Source of the DNA: Thermoplasmatota archaeon
GTDB lineage: Archaea > Thermoplasmatota > Penumbrarchaeia > Penumbrarchaeales > Penumbrarchaeaceae
DNA: 7,588 nucleotides
Direction: 5' to 3'
Assembly (NCBI GenBank): GCA_030600725.1
Contig: JAUVLN010000098.1
Coordinates: 1 to 7,588, forward strand
Each line of letters begins with the position of its first letter. Within the stretch, counting starts at the first letter, position 1. Under the pieces are notes generated by a model. It had not been told where the DNA came from, made no database searches, and was given only the letters and a program-made list of their open reading frames with translations. This document shows, in pieces, positions 1 to 5,370 of the stretch. Made by a program: the position numbers and the translations under genes.

Positions 1-294
1 AATAATTGGTCTCAAGAAACGGTGCGATAATCGTTTATATACGACGAAAAATGATAATGAATGATTACTACCGTTTTTTGCCTGGCGCAGAAAAAAGTCA
101 ATCGTCAATTAAATTCATTTTTCTGCATCCCTTTCCCTGCACTTTTCACTTTTATTATTGATTCTATACGTACCCTCAATAGCGTTCTCCTCTTTATTCC
201 ACTTCTCGGAAAGACCGATTCCCGTCACATGGTGGAATAGTGTCACTTTATATGTGGAAAAAACTACGGATCAGTATTTTTATGGATTGGGTGC

Positions 295-317
295 TTTGAT
301 CGAACGATTCGATTAAA
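295..317. promoter_or_regulatory. Palindromic candidate operator
   Basis: Half-sites TTTGATCGAA (295-304) and TTCGATTAAA (308-317) are inverted copies around the spacer CGA. Nine of ten positions per arm match; the one exception is a G/T pair. The dyad ends five bases before the TATA-like box at 323-330, where an archaeal regulator could help or block TBP/TFB binding. The symmetry and position are seen; binding by a dimeric helix-turn-helix regulator is an inference. Confidence 0.45.
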
Positions 318-322
318 ATGCA

Positions 323-330
323 TTTATAAA
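323..330 (+). promoter_or_regulatory. TATA-like box upstream of the propeller gene
   Basis: TTTATAAA is a good archaeal TATA box. About 26 bases downstream transcription would begin near 353, giving a leader of roughly 58 bases to the ATG at 411, or a nearly leaderless message for the ATG at 360. A second AT-rich string, TTATATAATC (383-392), lies closer to 411 and is a weaker alternative. Confidence 0.45.
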
Positions 331-410
331 AACAATTTTGCAATCAACATATTGGAAACATGATAAATATTTATAGGTTGTATTTATATAATCATTTTAA
401 GGTTGATTAT

Positions 411-2258
411 ATGAAAAGAAAAATGATGACCATAACGATTATTTTCATGCTATCGTGCGTTTTGATTTCAATATCAAATGGAACGAACGGAGAATATATT
501 GGTACTGAAACACAGATCACAAACAATGTGGAGGATCAGATATATCCTACCATATATGGTGACAGGATCGTATGGAGTGGTCTTCATAGTGGAGCTAGGG
601 ACATCTACGTGTATGACCTGAGCACCAATACTGAAACACGGATCACCAACGATCTGGCAGGTGATTTTTATCCAACCATTTTCGGTGACAGAATCGTATG
701 GTATAAAATTCATGGTGGAAATTCGGACATCTACATGTATGACCTGAGCACCAGCACCGAAACACAGATCACAAACAATATGGTAGATCAAGAAAATCCG
801 GCCATATACGATAACAGAATCGTATGGGATGATAGGCGTAATGGAAATAGTGACATCTACATGTATGACCTGAGCACCAGCACCGAAACACAGATCACAA
901 ACAATACGGAGAACCAAAAAAATCCAGTTATCTACAGTGACACGATAGTATGGGGGGACTATCGAAATGACAATAATGACATCTATATGTATAACCTTAG
1001 AACCAGAATTGAAACGCAGATCACCACCAATCCGACTGGTCAATATCATCCAGCCATATACGATGAGACCATAGTATGGGATGACTATCGAAATGGATTT
1101 CCCCCGCATAGTGACATCTACATGTATAACCTTAGAACCAAGACTGAAACACAGATCACAAACGATACGTCATTTCAATCTTATCCGGCCATAAACGGTG
1201 ACCGGATCGTATGGTACGACGATCAAAATGGAAATGATGACATCTACATGTATGACCTGAGCACCAGCACCGAAACACAGATCACCAAAGATCCGTTAGA
1301 TCAAAGATTTCCCGCTATATGCGATGACAGTATCGTATGGCATGACGAACGTAAAGGAAATTGGAACATCAATATGATGTTCCTTGATCGAGATAATGAT
1401 GGCGTAGGAGATTCGGAGGACGCGTTCCCGTATAATCCAAATGAATACATCGATACTGACGGGGACGGCATGGGTGACAACATTGACCCGGATATGGATG
1501 GAGATGGTGTCGATGACCTACGGGACATGTTTCCCCTTAATGCTTCCGAGTGGCTTGATACGGATTTGGACGGTACGGGGAACAATGCTGATGACGACGA
1601 CGACAATGACGGAATACCGGATCTTGATGATGACCAGCCGCTTAATCCATTGAATTCCCTTGATGAAAAACTGGATTATTTACTTTCCAGACTGATATTA
1701 CTGGAAAGCAATCTGACGGAAAGGATCGATTCTGTTGAAACTAACATTATATCAAAGATCTCTTTGATGAATGATGCCTTAAGATCGAATATCTCCGATA
1801 ATCTAATCCTTGTACTTGGGAGGATGGATGATATCGATCAAAACCTTGAACATTATAACGACAGCCTGAAGAAAAGCATCCAAGGTCTTGAAGAGAACCT
1901 GTCCTCAGATCTTGATAATATTCAGGAATATTTGGACCTGAGATTCGATCTTCTGAGATCATATATCGAGGCGATAAATGTCACATTGAGCCAGGAGATC
2001 AAGGATGCATCCGATCTGACCGAGATCGAGGAAGCCCTCGATGATCTATCTAAACTGGACGGGATCATTGAAGATATCGAAACGATCGATAATAATCTTG
2101 ATGTCCAGCAGGACAATACGCAGACAAATACGGATGATTTATGGATATATTTCATCACAATTATTATCCTTTTTACCCTGTATACGATCATTCTCTTTGT
2201 TCTGCTCATTCTTAGAACGGGATCTCGAAAAAAGAGAAGAGGAGAATATTACGAATAG
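411..2258 (+). CDS. Membrane-anchored surface protein: seven-blade propeller, Asp-rich Ca-binding repeats, coiled-coil stalk
   Basis: A 615-residue predicted surface protein. Residues 1-22 (MKRK, then a hydrophobic run) look like a signal peptide. Residues 33-329 are seven tandem repeats of the TolB/PD40 type, consensus ETQITN..YPAIY.DRIVW..DIYMYDLSTST, each 42 residues (the fifth 45), enough for a closed seven-blade propeller. Residues about 326-412 are thrombospondin type 3-like (DTDGDGMGD, DMDGDGVDD, DDDDDNDGIPD), a known calcium-binding type. Residues about 418-570 are Leu/Ile/Asp/Glu-rich with heptad character, suggesting a stalk. Residues 577-601 form a membrane helix followed by a basic tail (RKKRR), so the protein should face outwards with a C-terminal anchor. 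An in-frame ATG at 360 would add 17 residues before the signal peptide. I prefer 411 for the KRK n-region and a weak upstream AAGGTTGAT (399-407). The ligand is unknown; binding a surface polymer or partner is a guess. Confidence 0.85.
   Translation: MKRKMMTITIIFMLSCVLISISNGTNGEYIGTETQITNNVEDQIYPTIYGDRIVWSGLHSGARDIYVYDLSTNTETRITNDLAGDFYPTIFGDRIVWYKIHGGNSDIYMYDLSTSTETQITNNMVDQENPAIYDNRIVWDDRRNGNSDIYMYDLSTSTETQITNNTENQKNPVIYSDTIVWGDYRNDNNDIYMYNLRTRIETQITTNPTGQYHPAIYDETIVWDDYRNGFPPHSDIYMYNLRTKTETQITNDTSFQSYPAINGDRIVWYDDQNGNDDIYMYDLSTSTETQITKDPLDQRFPAICDDSIVWHDERKGNWNINMMFLDRDNDGVGDSEDAFPYNPNEYIDTDGDGMGDNIDPDMDGDGVDDLRDMFPLNASEWLDTDLDGTGNNADDDDDNDGIPDLDDDQPLNPLNSLDEKLDYLLSRLILLESNLTERIDSVETNIISKISLMNDALRSNISDNLILVLGRMDDIDQNLEHYNDSLKKSIQGLEENLSSDLDNIQEYLDLRFDLLRSYIEAINVTLSQEIKDASDLTEIEEALDDLSKLDGIIEDIETIDNNLDVQQDNTQTNTDDLWIYFITIIILFTLYTIILFVLLILRTGSRKKRRGEYYE
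507..1397 (+). repeat. Seven tandem 126-base coding repeats
   Basis: Units begin at 507, 633, 759, 885, 1011, 1146 and 1272, marked by GAAACACAGATCAC or a close variant. Spacing is 126 bases except 135 for the fifth unit, which carries three extra residues (NGFPPHSD where others have NGNSD). The seventh unit degenerates after its IVW strand and runs into the Asp-rich region. Parts of units 2, 3 and 6 are identical at DNA level over tens of bases (from 726, 852 and 1239), pointing to recent duplication or gene conversion. Confidence 0.9.
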
Positions 2259-2261
2259 TGA

Positions 2262-2274
2262 TTTTTTACTTTTT
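2262..2274 (+). terminator. Oligo-T terminator candidate after the propeller gene
   Basis: A T6 run (2262-2267) and a T5 run (2270-2274) sit three bases after the stop codon. Archaeal RNA polymerase commonly ends at such T tracts without a preceding hairpin. If termination is inefficient here, the hairpin-rich stretch that follows would be part of the transcript. Confidence 0.45.
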
Positions 2275-2478
2275 CCGTTGAAGGACGGAAACGCAGCCCG
2301 AAGGGACCGTTTCAGTTGGATCGGATCCTGTCAAGGATAGTTGTCTGATGATATCAAATTTTCCACTTCCCGCCTTAAAAAGGAAAATGCAGGGCATTTT
2401 ATGGATGGGCGATCAATCTTTGATTGGTCAAGCAAAGTGAAAAGCTGTCCGAATTTAATATAAATAGACCGTTCTATT
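2272..2478 (+). other. Hairpin-rich non-coding spacer
   Basis: This stretch has no convincing gene but many short perfect inverted repeats. They are TTTCCGT/ACGGAAA (2272-2278 with 2285-2291); GAAACG/CGTTTC (2288-2293 with 2308-2313) enclosing CCC-GAA-GGG; ATCCT-GTCA-AGGAT (2325-2338); ATTTTCC/GGAAAAT (2358-2364 with 2382-2388); AAAATGC-AGG-GCATTTT (2384-2400); GATCAATC-TTT-GATTGGTC (2411-2429, one G-T pair); and AATAGA-CCGT-TCTATT (2463-2478). Two pairs overlap and are mutually exclusive: the first with the second, and the fourth with the fifth. It could be a 3' processing region, a small RNA gene or a regulatory leader. I recognise no known RNA family. Confidence 0.4.
2454..2466 (+). promoter_or_regulatory. 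TATA-like element upstream of the zinc-finger gene
   Basis: TTTAATATAAATA is the strongest TATA-like string between the propeller gene and the zinc-finger gene. Initiation about 26 bases downstream would give a leader of roughly 70 bases containing a small hairpin (TTGTC-TTC-GGCAA, 2517-2529). Confidence 0.4.
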
Positions 2479-2531
2479 ATCTCACAGCTGCACGAATGGA
2501 TCGAGATCATGGACGGTTGTCTTCGGCAAGG

Positions 2532-2538
2532 TTTAAAT
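2532..2538 (+). promoter_or_regulatory. Second TATA-like element, suited to a leaderless transcript
   Basis: TTTAAAT is centred 26 bases before the ATG at 2561 and 20 before the ATG at 2555. No clear Shine-Dalgarno sequence precedes either ATG. A leaderless message starting at 2561 would therefore fit, and would shorten the protein by two residues. Confidence 0.3.
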
Positions 2539-2554
2539 CCTCTGAGCCGGATGG

Positions 2555-2773
2555 ATGTCCATGTCGCTTCTGGATGACGCGAGGTACACATGTATCCTAT
2601 GTGAAAGGCACATCAACCAGGGGATGATGAACAAGAGCTTCGACCCCCCCATCAAATGCAAAGGGTGCAAGGGATGGATATGCCCCGCCTGCCATAACTC
2701 GGATCACGAGGCAAAGGGCGGGCGGTGCCCCAAATGCGGCGGGGACCTGTATTACCCTCTTTTCAATATCTGA
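2555..2773 (+). CDS. Small zinc-finger protein with RING-like C4C4 cysteine spacing
   Basis: A 72-residue protein with eight cysteines in four CxxC pairs: C13/C16, C35/C38, C43/C46 and C58/C61. The spacing C-x2-C-x18-C-x2-C-x4-C-x2-C-x11-C-x2-C is what a cross-braced RING/treble-clef domain needs to bind two zinc ions. GWICPAC (40-46) and CPKCGG (58-63) resemble the second half of C4C4 RING domains such as that of eukaryotic CNOT4. The same cysteines could instead form two tandem zinc ribbons, common in small archaeal proteins, so the RING reading is uncertain. There is no signal peptide or membrane helix, so it should be cytoplasmic. The cysteine pattern makes the frame credible despite its size. 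It stands alone, convergent with pok, and its start may be 2561 instead. Function is unknown: it could bind protein or nucleic acid, or help a ubiquitin-like modifier system, but no such partner is in the window. Confidence 0.75.
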   Translation: MSMSLLDDARYTCILCERHINQGMMNKSFDPPIKCKGCKGWICPACHNSDHEAKGGRCPKCGGDLYYPLFNI

Positions 2774-2797
2774 TCTATGAAGGCGAACCATCAAGCG

Positions 2798-2820
2798 AAA
2801 AGGTACAAAGATAGGAATAG
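2798..2820 (-). terminator. Pyrimidine-rich terminator candidate for coaBC-pok
   Basis: Read on the minus strand, the bases just after the pok stop are T- and C-rich, including CTTTGTACCTTTT. This is the only T-rich stretch in the 60-base gap between the two convergent genes. It is short and weak, so the call is tentative. Confidence 0.25.
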
Positions 2821-2833
2821 AACGGAGTGACGA

Positions 2834-4024
2834 TTAGTTGATGGGCCTGGCCCCGATCAGGTCCACGTCGCACACGAAAACCTGTCCCCGCTCCTTCCAC
2901 CTCTTCACCACCTCCTCGATGTGCTGGACCCAATCCCTGGCCCCCTCCAGAAAGAAGACGGAGTTGCCTATCATTATCATGGAGGCTTTCACCACACCAT
3001 CAACCTCGGATAACGCCCCCTTCACCTGCAGGCTCTCCAGCTTGGACCCCCTGGAGAAGTTCCTGCACTCCTCCATGAGTTTCTCCAAAGAGGGCTGCTC
3101 CAGCAGATTGGCCAGGGCCGCTTCCCCGGCCTCGTTGATGAACCTCTTCTTCATTGGGTTGGATATGACCTCTGAAGTGCATATAGGATCGCCCACTATA
3201 AGCGACACCACCTTTGGAACCAGGTCCAGCTTCACCGGGAGAGTATGTACCTCGCCGTGAGGAGGAACCCCCGGTGCCAGCCTTATCGCGATCCCGCCTC
3301 TCGCCTGGGCAACCACGTCCCCCAACCCACCTCCAACGATGATATCCGCCCTGTGAGCGGCCTCCACGCAGTCCTTGTAGGTGATAAATCCGATGTCCTC
3401 AAGAGCGGCGCTGTCATCAAGCCAGGGCCTCGCCTCCTGGACCTCCCCGTCCTCGGTCAACATCCCCGACGCCTTGCCCGATGATCCGACGGGTTGCACG
3501 TCCCCCCCCCTATCGATGTAGACATCGATCACGTTCGCCATCTTCCTCTTGATGGGGTCCACCTTGAACTCCAACGTCTCCATGGAGAACAGGCTCTCCT
3601 GCTGCGCCTTGAAACGCAGCCTCCTGTCCCAGATCGGAACCACCGAGTAGAGTGCCTCCCAGGTCGCTATCGCGGTGGCGAGGGCCGCCCCTCCGGACAT
3701 GCCAAAACCCTGACCCACGGGCAGTTGGATCGTCGCCTTGAGGGATACCTTCCACCCCTTCCCCTTCTTCGGGAGCAGATCCTCCAGCACCGACCTGTAG
3801 ACCCGGTCATCCTCCTTGAACGTCCCGCTTCCCCGGATATTCAGCTTCAGCTCCAGTGGTTCCTTCCCCCCCTCATCCTCAAAGCTGCCGTTGACCATGA
3901 CCCCCTGGCTGATATTCACGCCCGCCCCTCTGGACCCCTTTTTCAAAATATCATCAGAATCGTTGTGAATGGAGAAAAAACCGGTTATATGTCCGGGGCA
4001 GAAACCGATCCCTTTTCTGAGCAT
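2834..4024 (-). CDS. pok: Pantoate kinase (GHMP superfamily) with an apparent large insertion
   Basis: Pantoate kinase phosphorylates D-pantoate with ATP to 4-phosphopantoate, the first step of the archaeal branch to CoA. The next enzyme would be phosphopantothenate synthetase, which is not in this window. Family marks in order: CPGHITGFFSI (9-19), GSRGAGV (30-36), the GHMP glycine-rich ATP loop PVGQGFGMSGGAAL (102-115), and GGGLGDVVAQARGG (231-244) where the family usually has TGLGDV. The C-terminal half continues like the family (VGDPICTSEV, 278-286). At 396 residues it is about 100 longer than I recall for the family (near 300). Most of the extra lies at roughly 126-215, between the ATP loop helix and GLGDV. 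I chose the ATG at 4024 because GGGGAGTGA lies well spaced before it; a GTG at 4027 is the alternative. It follows coaBC with 6 bases between, surely co-transcribed. Homoserine kinase is less likely given the HITGFF and GSRGAG motifs. Confidence 0.88.
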   Translation of the reverse strand: MLRKGIGFCPGHITGFFSIHNDSDDILKKGSRGAGVNISQGVMVNGSFEDEGGKEPLELKLNIRGSGTFKEDDRVYRSVLEDLLPKKGKGWKVSLKATIQLPVGQGFGMSGGAALATAIATWEALYSVVPIWDRRLRFKAQQESLFSMETLEFKVDPIKRKMANVIDVYIDRGGDVQPVGSSGKASGMLTEDGEVQEARPWLDDSAALEDIGFITYKDCVEAAHRADIIVGGGLGDVVAQARGGIAIRLAPGVPPHGEVHTLPVKLDLVPKVVSLIVGDPICTSEVISNPMKKRFINEAGEAALANLLEQPSLEKLMEECRNFSRGSKLESLQVKGALSEVDGVVKASMIMIGNSVFFLEGARDWVQHIEEVVKRWKERGQVFVCDVDLIGARPIN

Positions 4025-4030
4025 CACACA

Positions 4031-4039
4031 TCACTCCCC
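4031..4039 (-). promoter_or_regulatory. Ribosome binding site deciding the pok start
   Basis: GGGGAGTGA on the minus strand is complementary to the archaeal 16S 3' end apart from a missing G and overlaps the coaBC stop codon. It leaves 6 bases to the ATG at 4024 but only 3 to the GTG at 4027, favouring the ATG. The overlap suggests translational coupling of the two genes. Confidence 0.6.
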
Positions 4040-5254
4040 GAGCATTTCCAGGCTCTTGTCCATGATGAAGCGGGCTATCTCCTCCTTGCGCCCGTCAATC
4101 TCAAAGGCATCCTTACCCGGCGTGATCAGCAACACGATATTCCTCTCTCCACACACGTCCTTCAGGTCGTTTGCCACTATCAGGTCCATGCCCACCTCGG
4201 TAAGCCTCCTGTAGGCCCTTCTGAGAAGCTCCTCCCGGTCTGACAGCGCCTCTGCCTTATACCCTACCAGGAAGGCATCGGGATACTCCCTCCTGAAGGC
4301 CTCCACCACCTTGGGGGTCCTCTCCATCTCCACCACGATCCTCTCCTCCCCGGAGGGAAGCTTCCCCTCCCTCTTCACCGGAGAGTAGTCCGAGATCGCC
4401 GCGGAGAAGATGGCCATGTCGGGGATCCCCCATCCCTCCCTCAAACCCTCTATCCTCCCTACCAGATCGACGGTGGTTCCGAAGGTCTCCGACCTGATAT
4501 GACCCGGAACTCCGGTAACCCCTTTACCCACCAACATCAATACCTCCGCCCCATGGGAATGGGCTTCAAGGGCGAGGTATAACCCGCTCTTACCAGTCGC
4601 CCTGTTCGTCACTACCCTCATATCATCTATGGGCTCCTGGGTCGCCCCGGTAACGATAAGGACCTTCTTACCGTCCAACGCTCCATCCGACAACCTCCGG
4701 ATCACCCTGCTGACGATCTCATCCACGGGGGCCATCTTCGCCTTTGATTCCTCGAGGAGGGGTTGAACTATCTCCAAACCCATCCCCCTTGCCTTCTCGA
4801 TATTCTCCCTGACGACGGGATGCTCGTACATGGTTCCGTGCATTGCAGGAACTATCATGACCGGGATGCCCGTGCCTATTGCCGTCGTCGCAAAAGTGGT
4901 CACCGGCGTATCATCTATCGCTACGACAACCTTGCCAAGCGTATTTGCCGTACATGGGGACAATAGAAACAGATCCACCCTGTCCGGCACGTCCCCGCAC
5001 AACGACACATGCTCCACGGCCCCTGTAAGCTCTGTAATGACCGGATTCCCCGTGGCGAACTCCATTGCGCTCACGCCCACGATCCTGGACGCCTCGTGGG
5101 TCATCACGGCGGTAACATCCGCACCATGCCTGATGAGCTCCCTGGACAGTTTCACGCATTCCACGGCGGCGATCGAACCCGTCACACCCAGAACTATCCT
5201 CTTCCCCTTCAACCGATCACTCCTGATCGATCTCAACTCATCGGTCGGGTGCAT
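4031..5254 (-). CDS. coaBC: Bifunctional phosphopantothenoylcysteine decarboxylase / phosphopantothenate-cysteine ligase
   Basis: A 407-residue fused enzyme of usual length for the family. The C-terminal CoaB part joins 4'-phosphopantothenate to cysteine using a nucleotide (CTP in most studied enzymes). The N-terminal CoaC part decarboxylates the product with FMN to 4'-phosphopantetheine. CoaC, about 17-190: flavoprotein start GKRIVLGVTGSIAA (17-30), the catalytic-type histidine in EHVSL (H82), the FMN-contact stretch SPCTANTLGK (99-108) and PAMHGTMYEHP (136-146). CoaB, about 194-405: KKVLIVTGATQEPID (196-210), VTNRATGKSG (215-224), AAISDYSPV (285-293), RTPKVVEAF (312-320), LVGYKAEA (329-336) and VANDL (360-364). 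Compared with bacterial enzymes, PxMNxxMW reads PAMHGTMY, and the ACGD cysteine loop is replaced by LLEESKAKMAP (166-176). Both differences are, as I recall, usual in archaeal homologues. It is first in the operon with pok, divergent from the beta-helix gene. No good Shine-Dalgarno precedes the ATG, so the message may be leaderless. Confidence 0.95.
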   Translation of the reverse strand: MHPTDELRSIRSDRLKGKRIVLGVTGSIAAVECVKLSRELIRHGADVTAVMTHEASRIVGVSAMEFATGNPVITELTGAVEHVSLCGDVPDRVDLFLLSPCTANTLGKVVVAIDDTPVTTFATTAIGTGIPVMIVPAMHGTMYEHPVVRENIEKARGMGLEIVQPLLEESKAKMAPVDEIVSRVIRRLSDGALDGKKVLIVTGATQEPIDDMRVVTNRATGKSGLYLALEAHSHGAEVLMLVGKGVTGVPGHIRSETFGTTVDLVGRIEGLREGWGIPDMAIFSAAISDYSPVKREGKLPSGEERIVVEMERTPKVVEAFRREYPDAFLVGYKAEALSDREELLRRAYRRLTEVGMDLIVANDLKDVCGERNIVLLITPGKDAFEIDGRKEEIARFIMDKSLEMLGE

Positions 5255-5274
5255 GACATTCGTATGGTGGAAGG

Positions 5275-5292
5275 GATATTACCATTTTCTCC
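5275..5292 (-). promoter_or_regulatory. Candidate coaBC promoter for a leaderless message
   Basis: On the minus strand a purine-rich GGGAGAAAATGG, like a TFB-recognition element, is followed by TAATAT (5281-5276). The box is centred about 25 bases before the coaBC ATG at 5254, so transcription would start at or next to the ATG. This agrees with the lack of a ribosome binding site. The box at 5308-5316, read in reverse (ATTAAATAA), is an alternative giving a leader of about 30 bases. Confidence 0.4.
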
Positions 5293-5307
5293 CGACAACT
5301 AAGATAG

Positions 5308-5316
5308 TTATTTAAT
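5308..5316 (+). promoter_or_regulatory. TATA-like box of the beta-helix gene
   Basis: TTATTTAAT is preceded by purine-rich AAGATAG (5301-5307), as expected for a TFB-recognition element. Initiation about 26 bases on would be near 5338, giving a leader of roughly 33 bases to the ATG at 5371. A small palindrome AACTA-AGA-TAGTT (5297-5309) overlaps the element and could be a regulator site. Confidence 0.45.
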
Positions 5317-5354
5317 CGATGTGGGACATTTTGACTTGAAATGGCCAAATGTTC

Positions 5355-5363
5355 GAGGAAGGG
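5355..5363 (+). promoter_or_regulatory. Ribosome binding site deciding the beta-helix gene start
   Basis: GAGGAAGGG lies 7 bases before the ATG at 5371. The in-frame ATG at 5341 has no such site upstream, though its distance from the TATA-like box would suit a leaderless message. On balance 5371 is the better start. Confidence 0.6.
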
Positions 5364-5370
5364 ATACCTC

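Larger units (their letters stand above)
1..359. other. AT-rich non-coding upstream region
   Basis: No reading frame in this stretch looks like a gene. The longest thing near its left end is an ATG-started frame of about 36 codons at 51 with no recognisable protein character. The stretch is AT-rich. It holds an early TATA-like string (GTTTATATAC, 34-43), a T6 run at 74-79 that could end an upstream transcript, and an 8-bp inverted repeat TATTCCAC (195-202) / GTGGAATA (232-239) with a 29-base spacer. Next to the following gene lie the dyad and TATA-like box listed separately. No tRNA-like fold was found. Confidence 0.6.

Noticed and set aside
51..161. Short frame from ATG at 51 (about 36 codons)
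   Set aside because: No ribosome binding site, no recognisable protein features, and low-complexity AT-rich composition expected by chance.
426..458. Possible lipoprotein signal in the propeller protein (cysteine at residue 16, MLSC)
   Set aside because: The residues before the cysteine do not fit a lipobox, the hydrophobic run continues past it, and a C-terminal membrane anchor is already present.
474..1109. 211-codon minus-strand frame with internal repeats
   Set aside because: Its repeats are only the mirror of the propeller repeats on the plus strand.
2345..2351. CTGATGA resembling a C box of a C/D guide RNA
   Set aside because: The purine at the first C-box position is missing and no D box (CTGA) lies at a suitable distance downstream.
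2531..2540. GTTTAAATCC resembling a tRNA T-loop
   Set aside because: The flanking bases form only three of five T-stem pairs, and no matching acceptor or anticodon arm is present. It fits better as a TATA-like element.
3494..4243. 249-codon plus-strand frame opposite pok and the end of coaBC
   Set aside because: It lies antisense to two well-recognised enzymes, spans their junction, shows no domain or signal, and its Pro/His/Leu-rich make-up is typical of the complement of GC-rich coding sequence.
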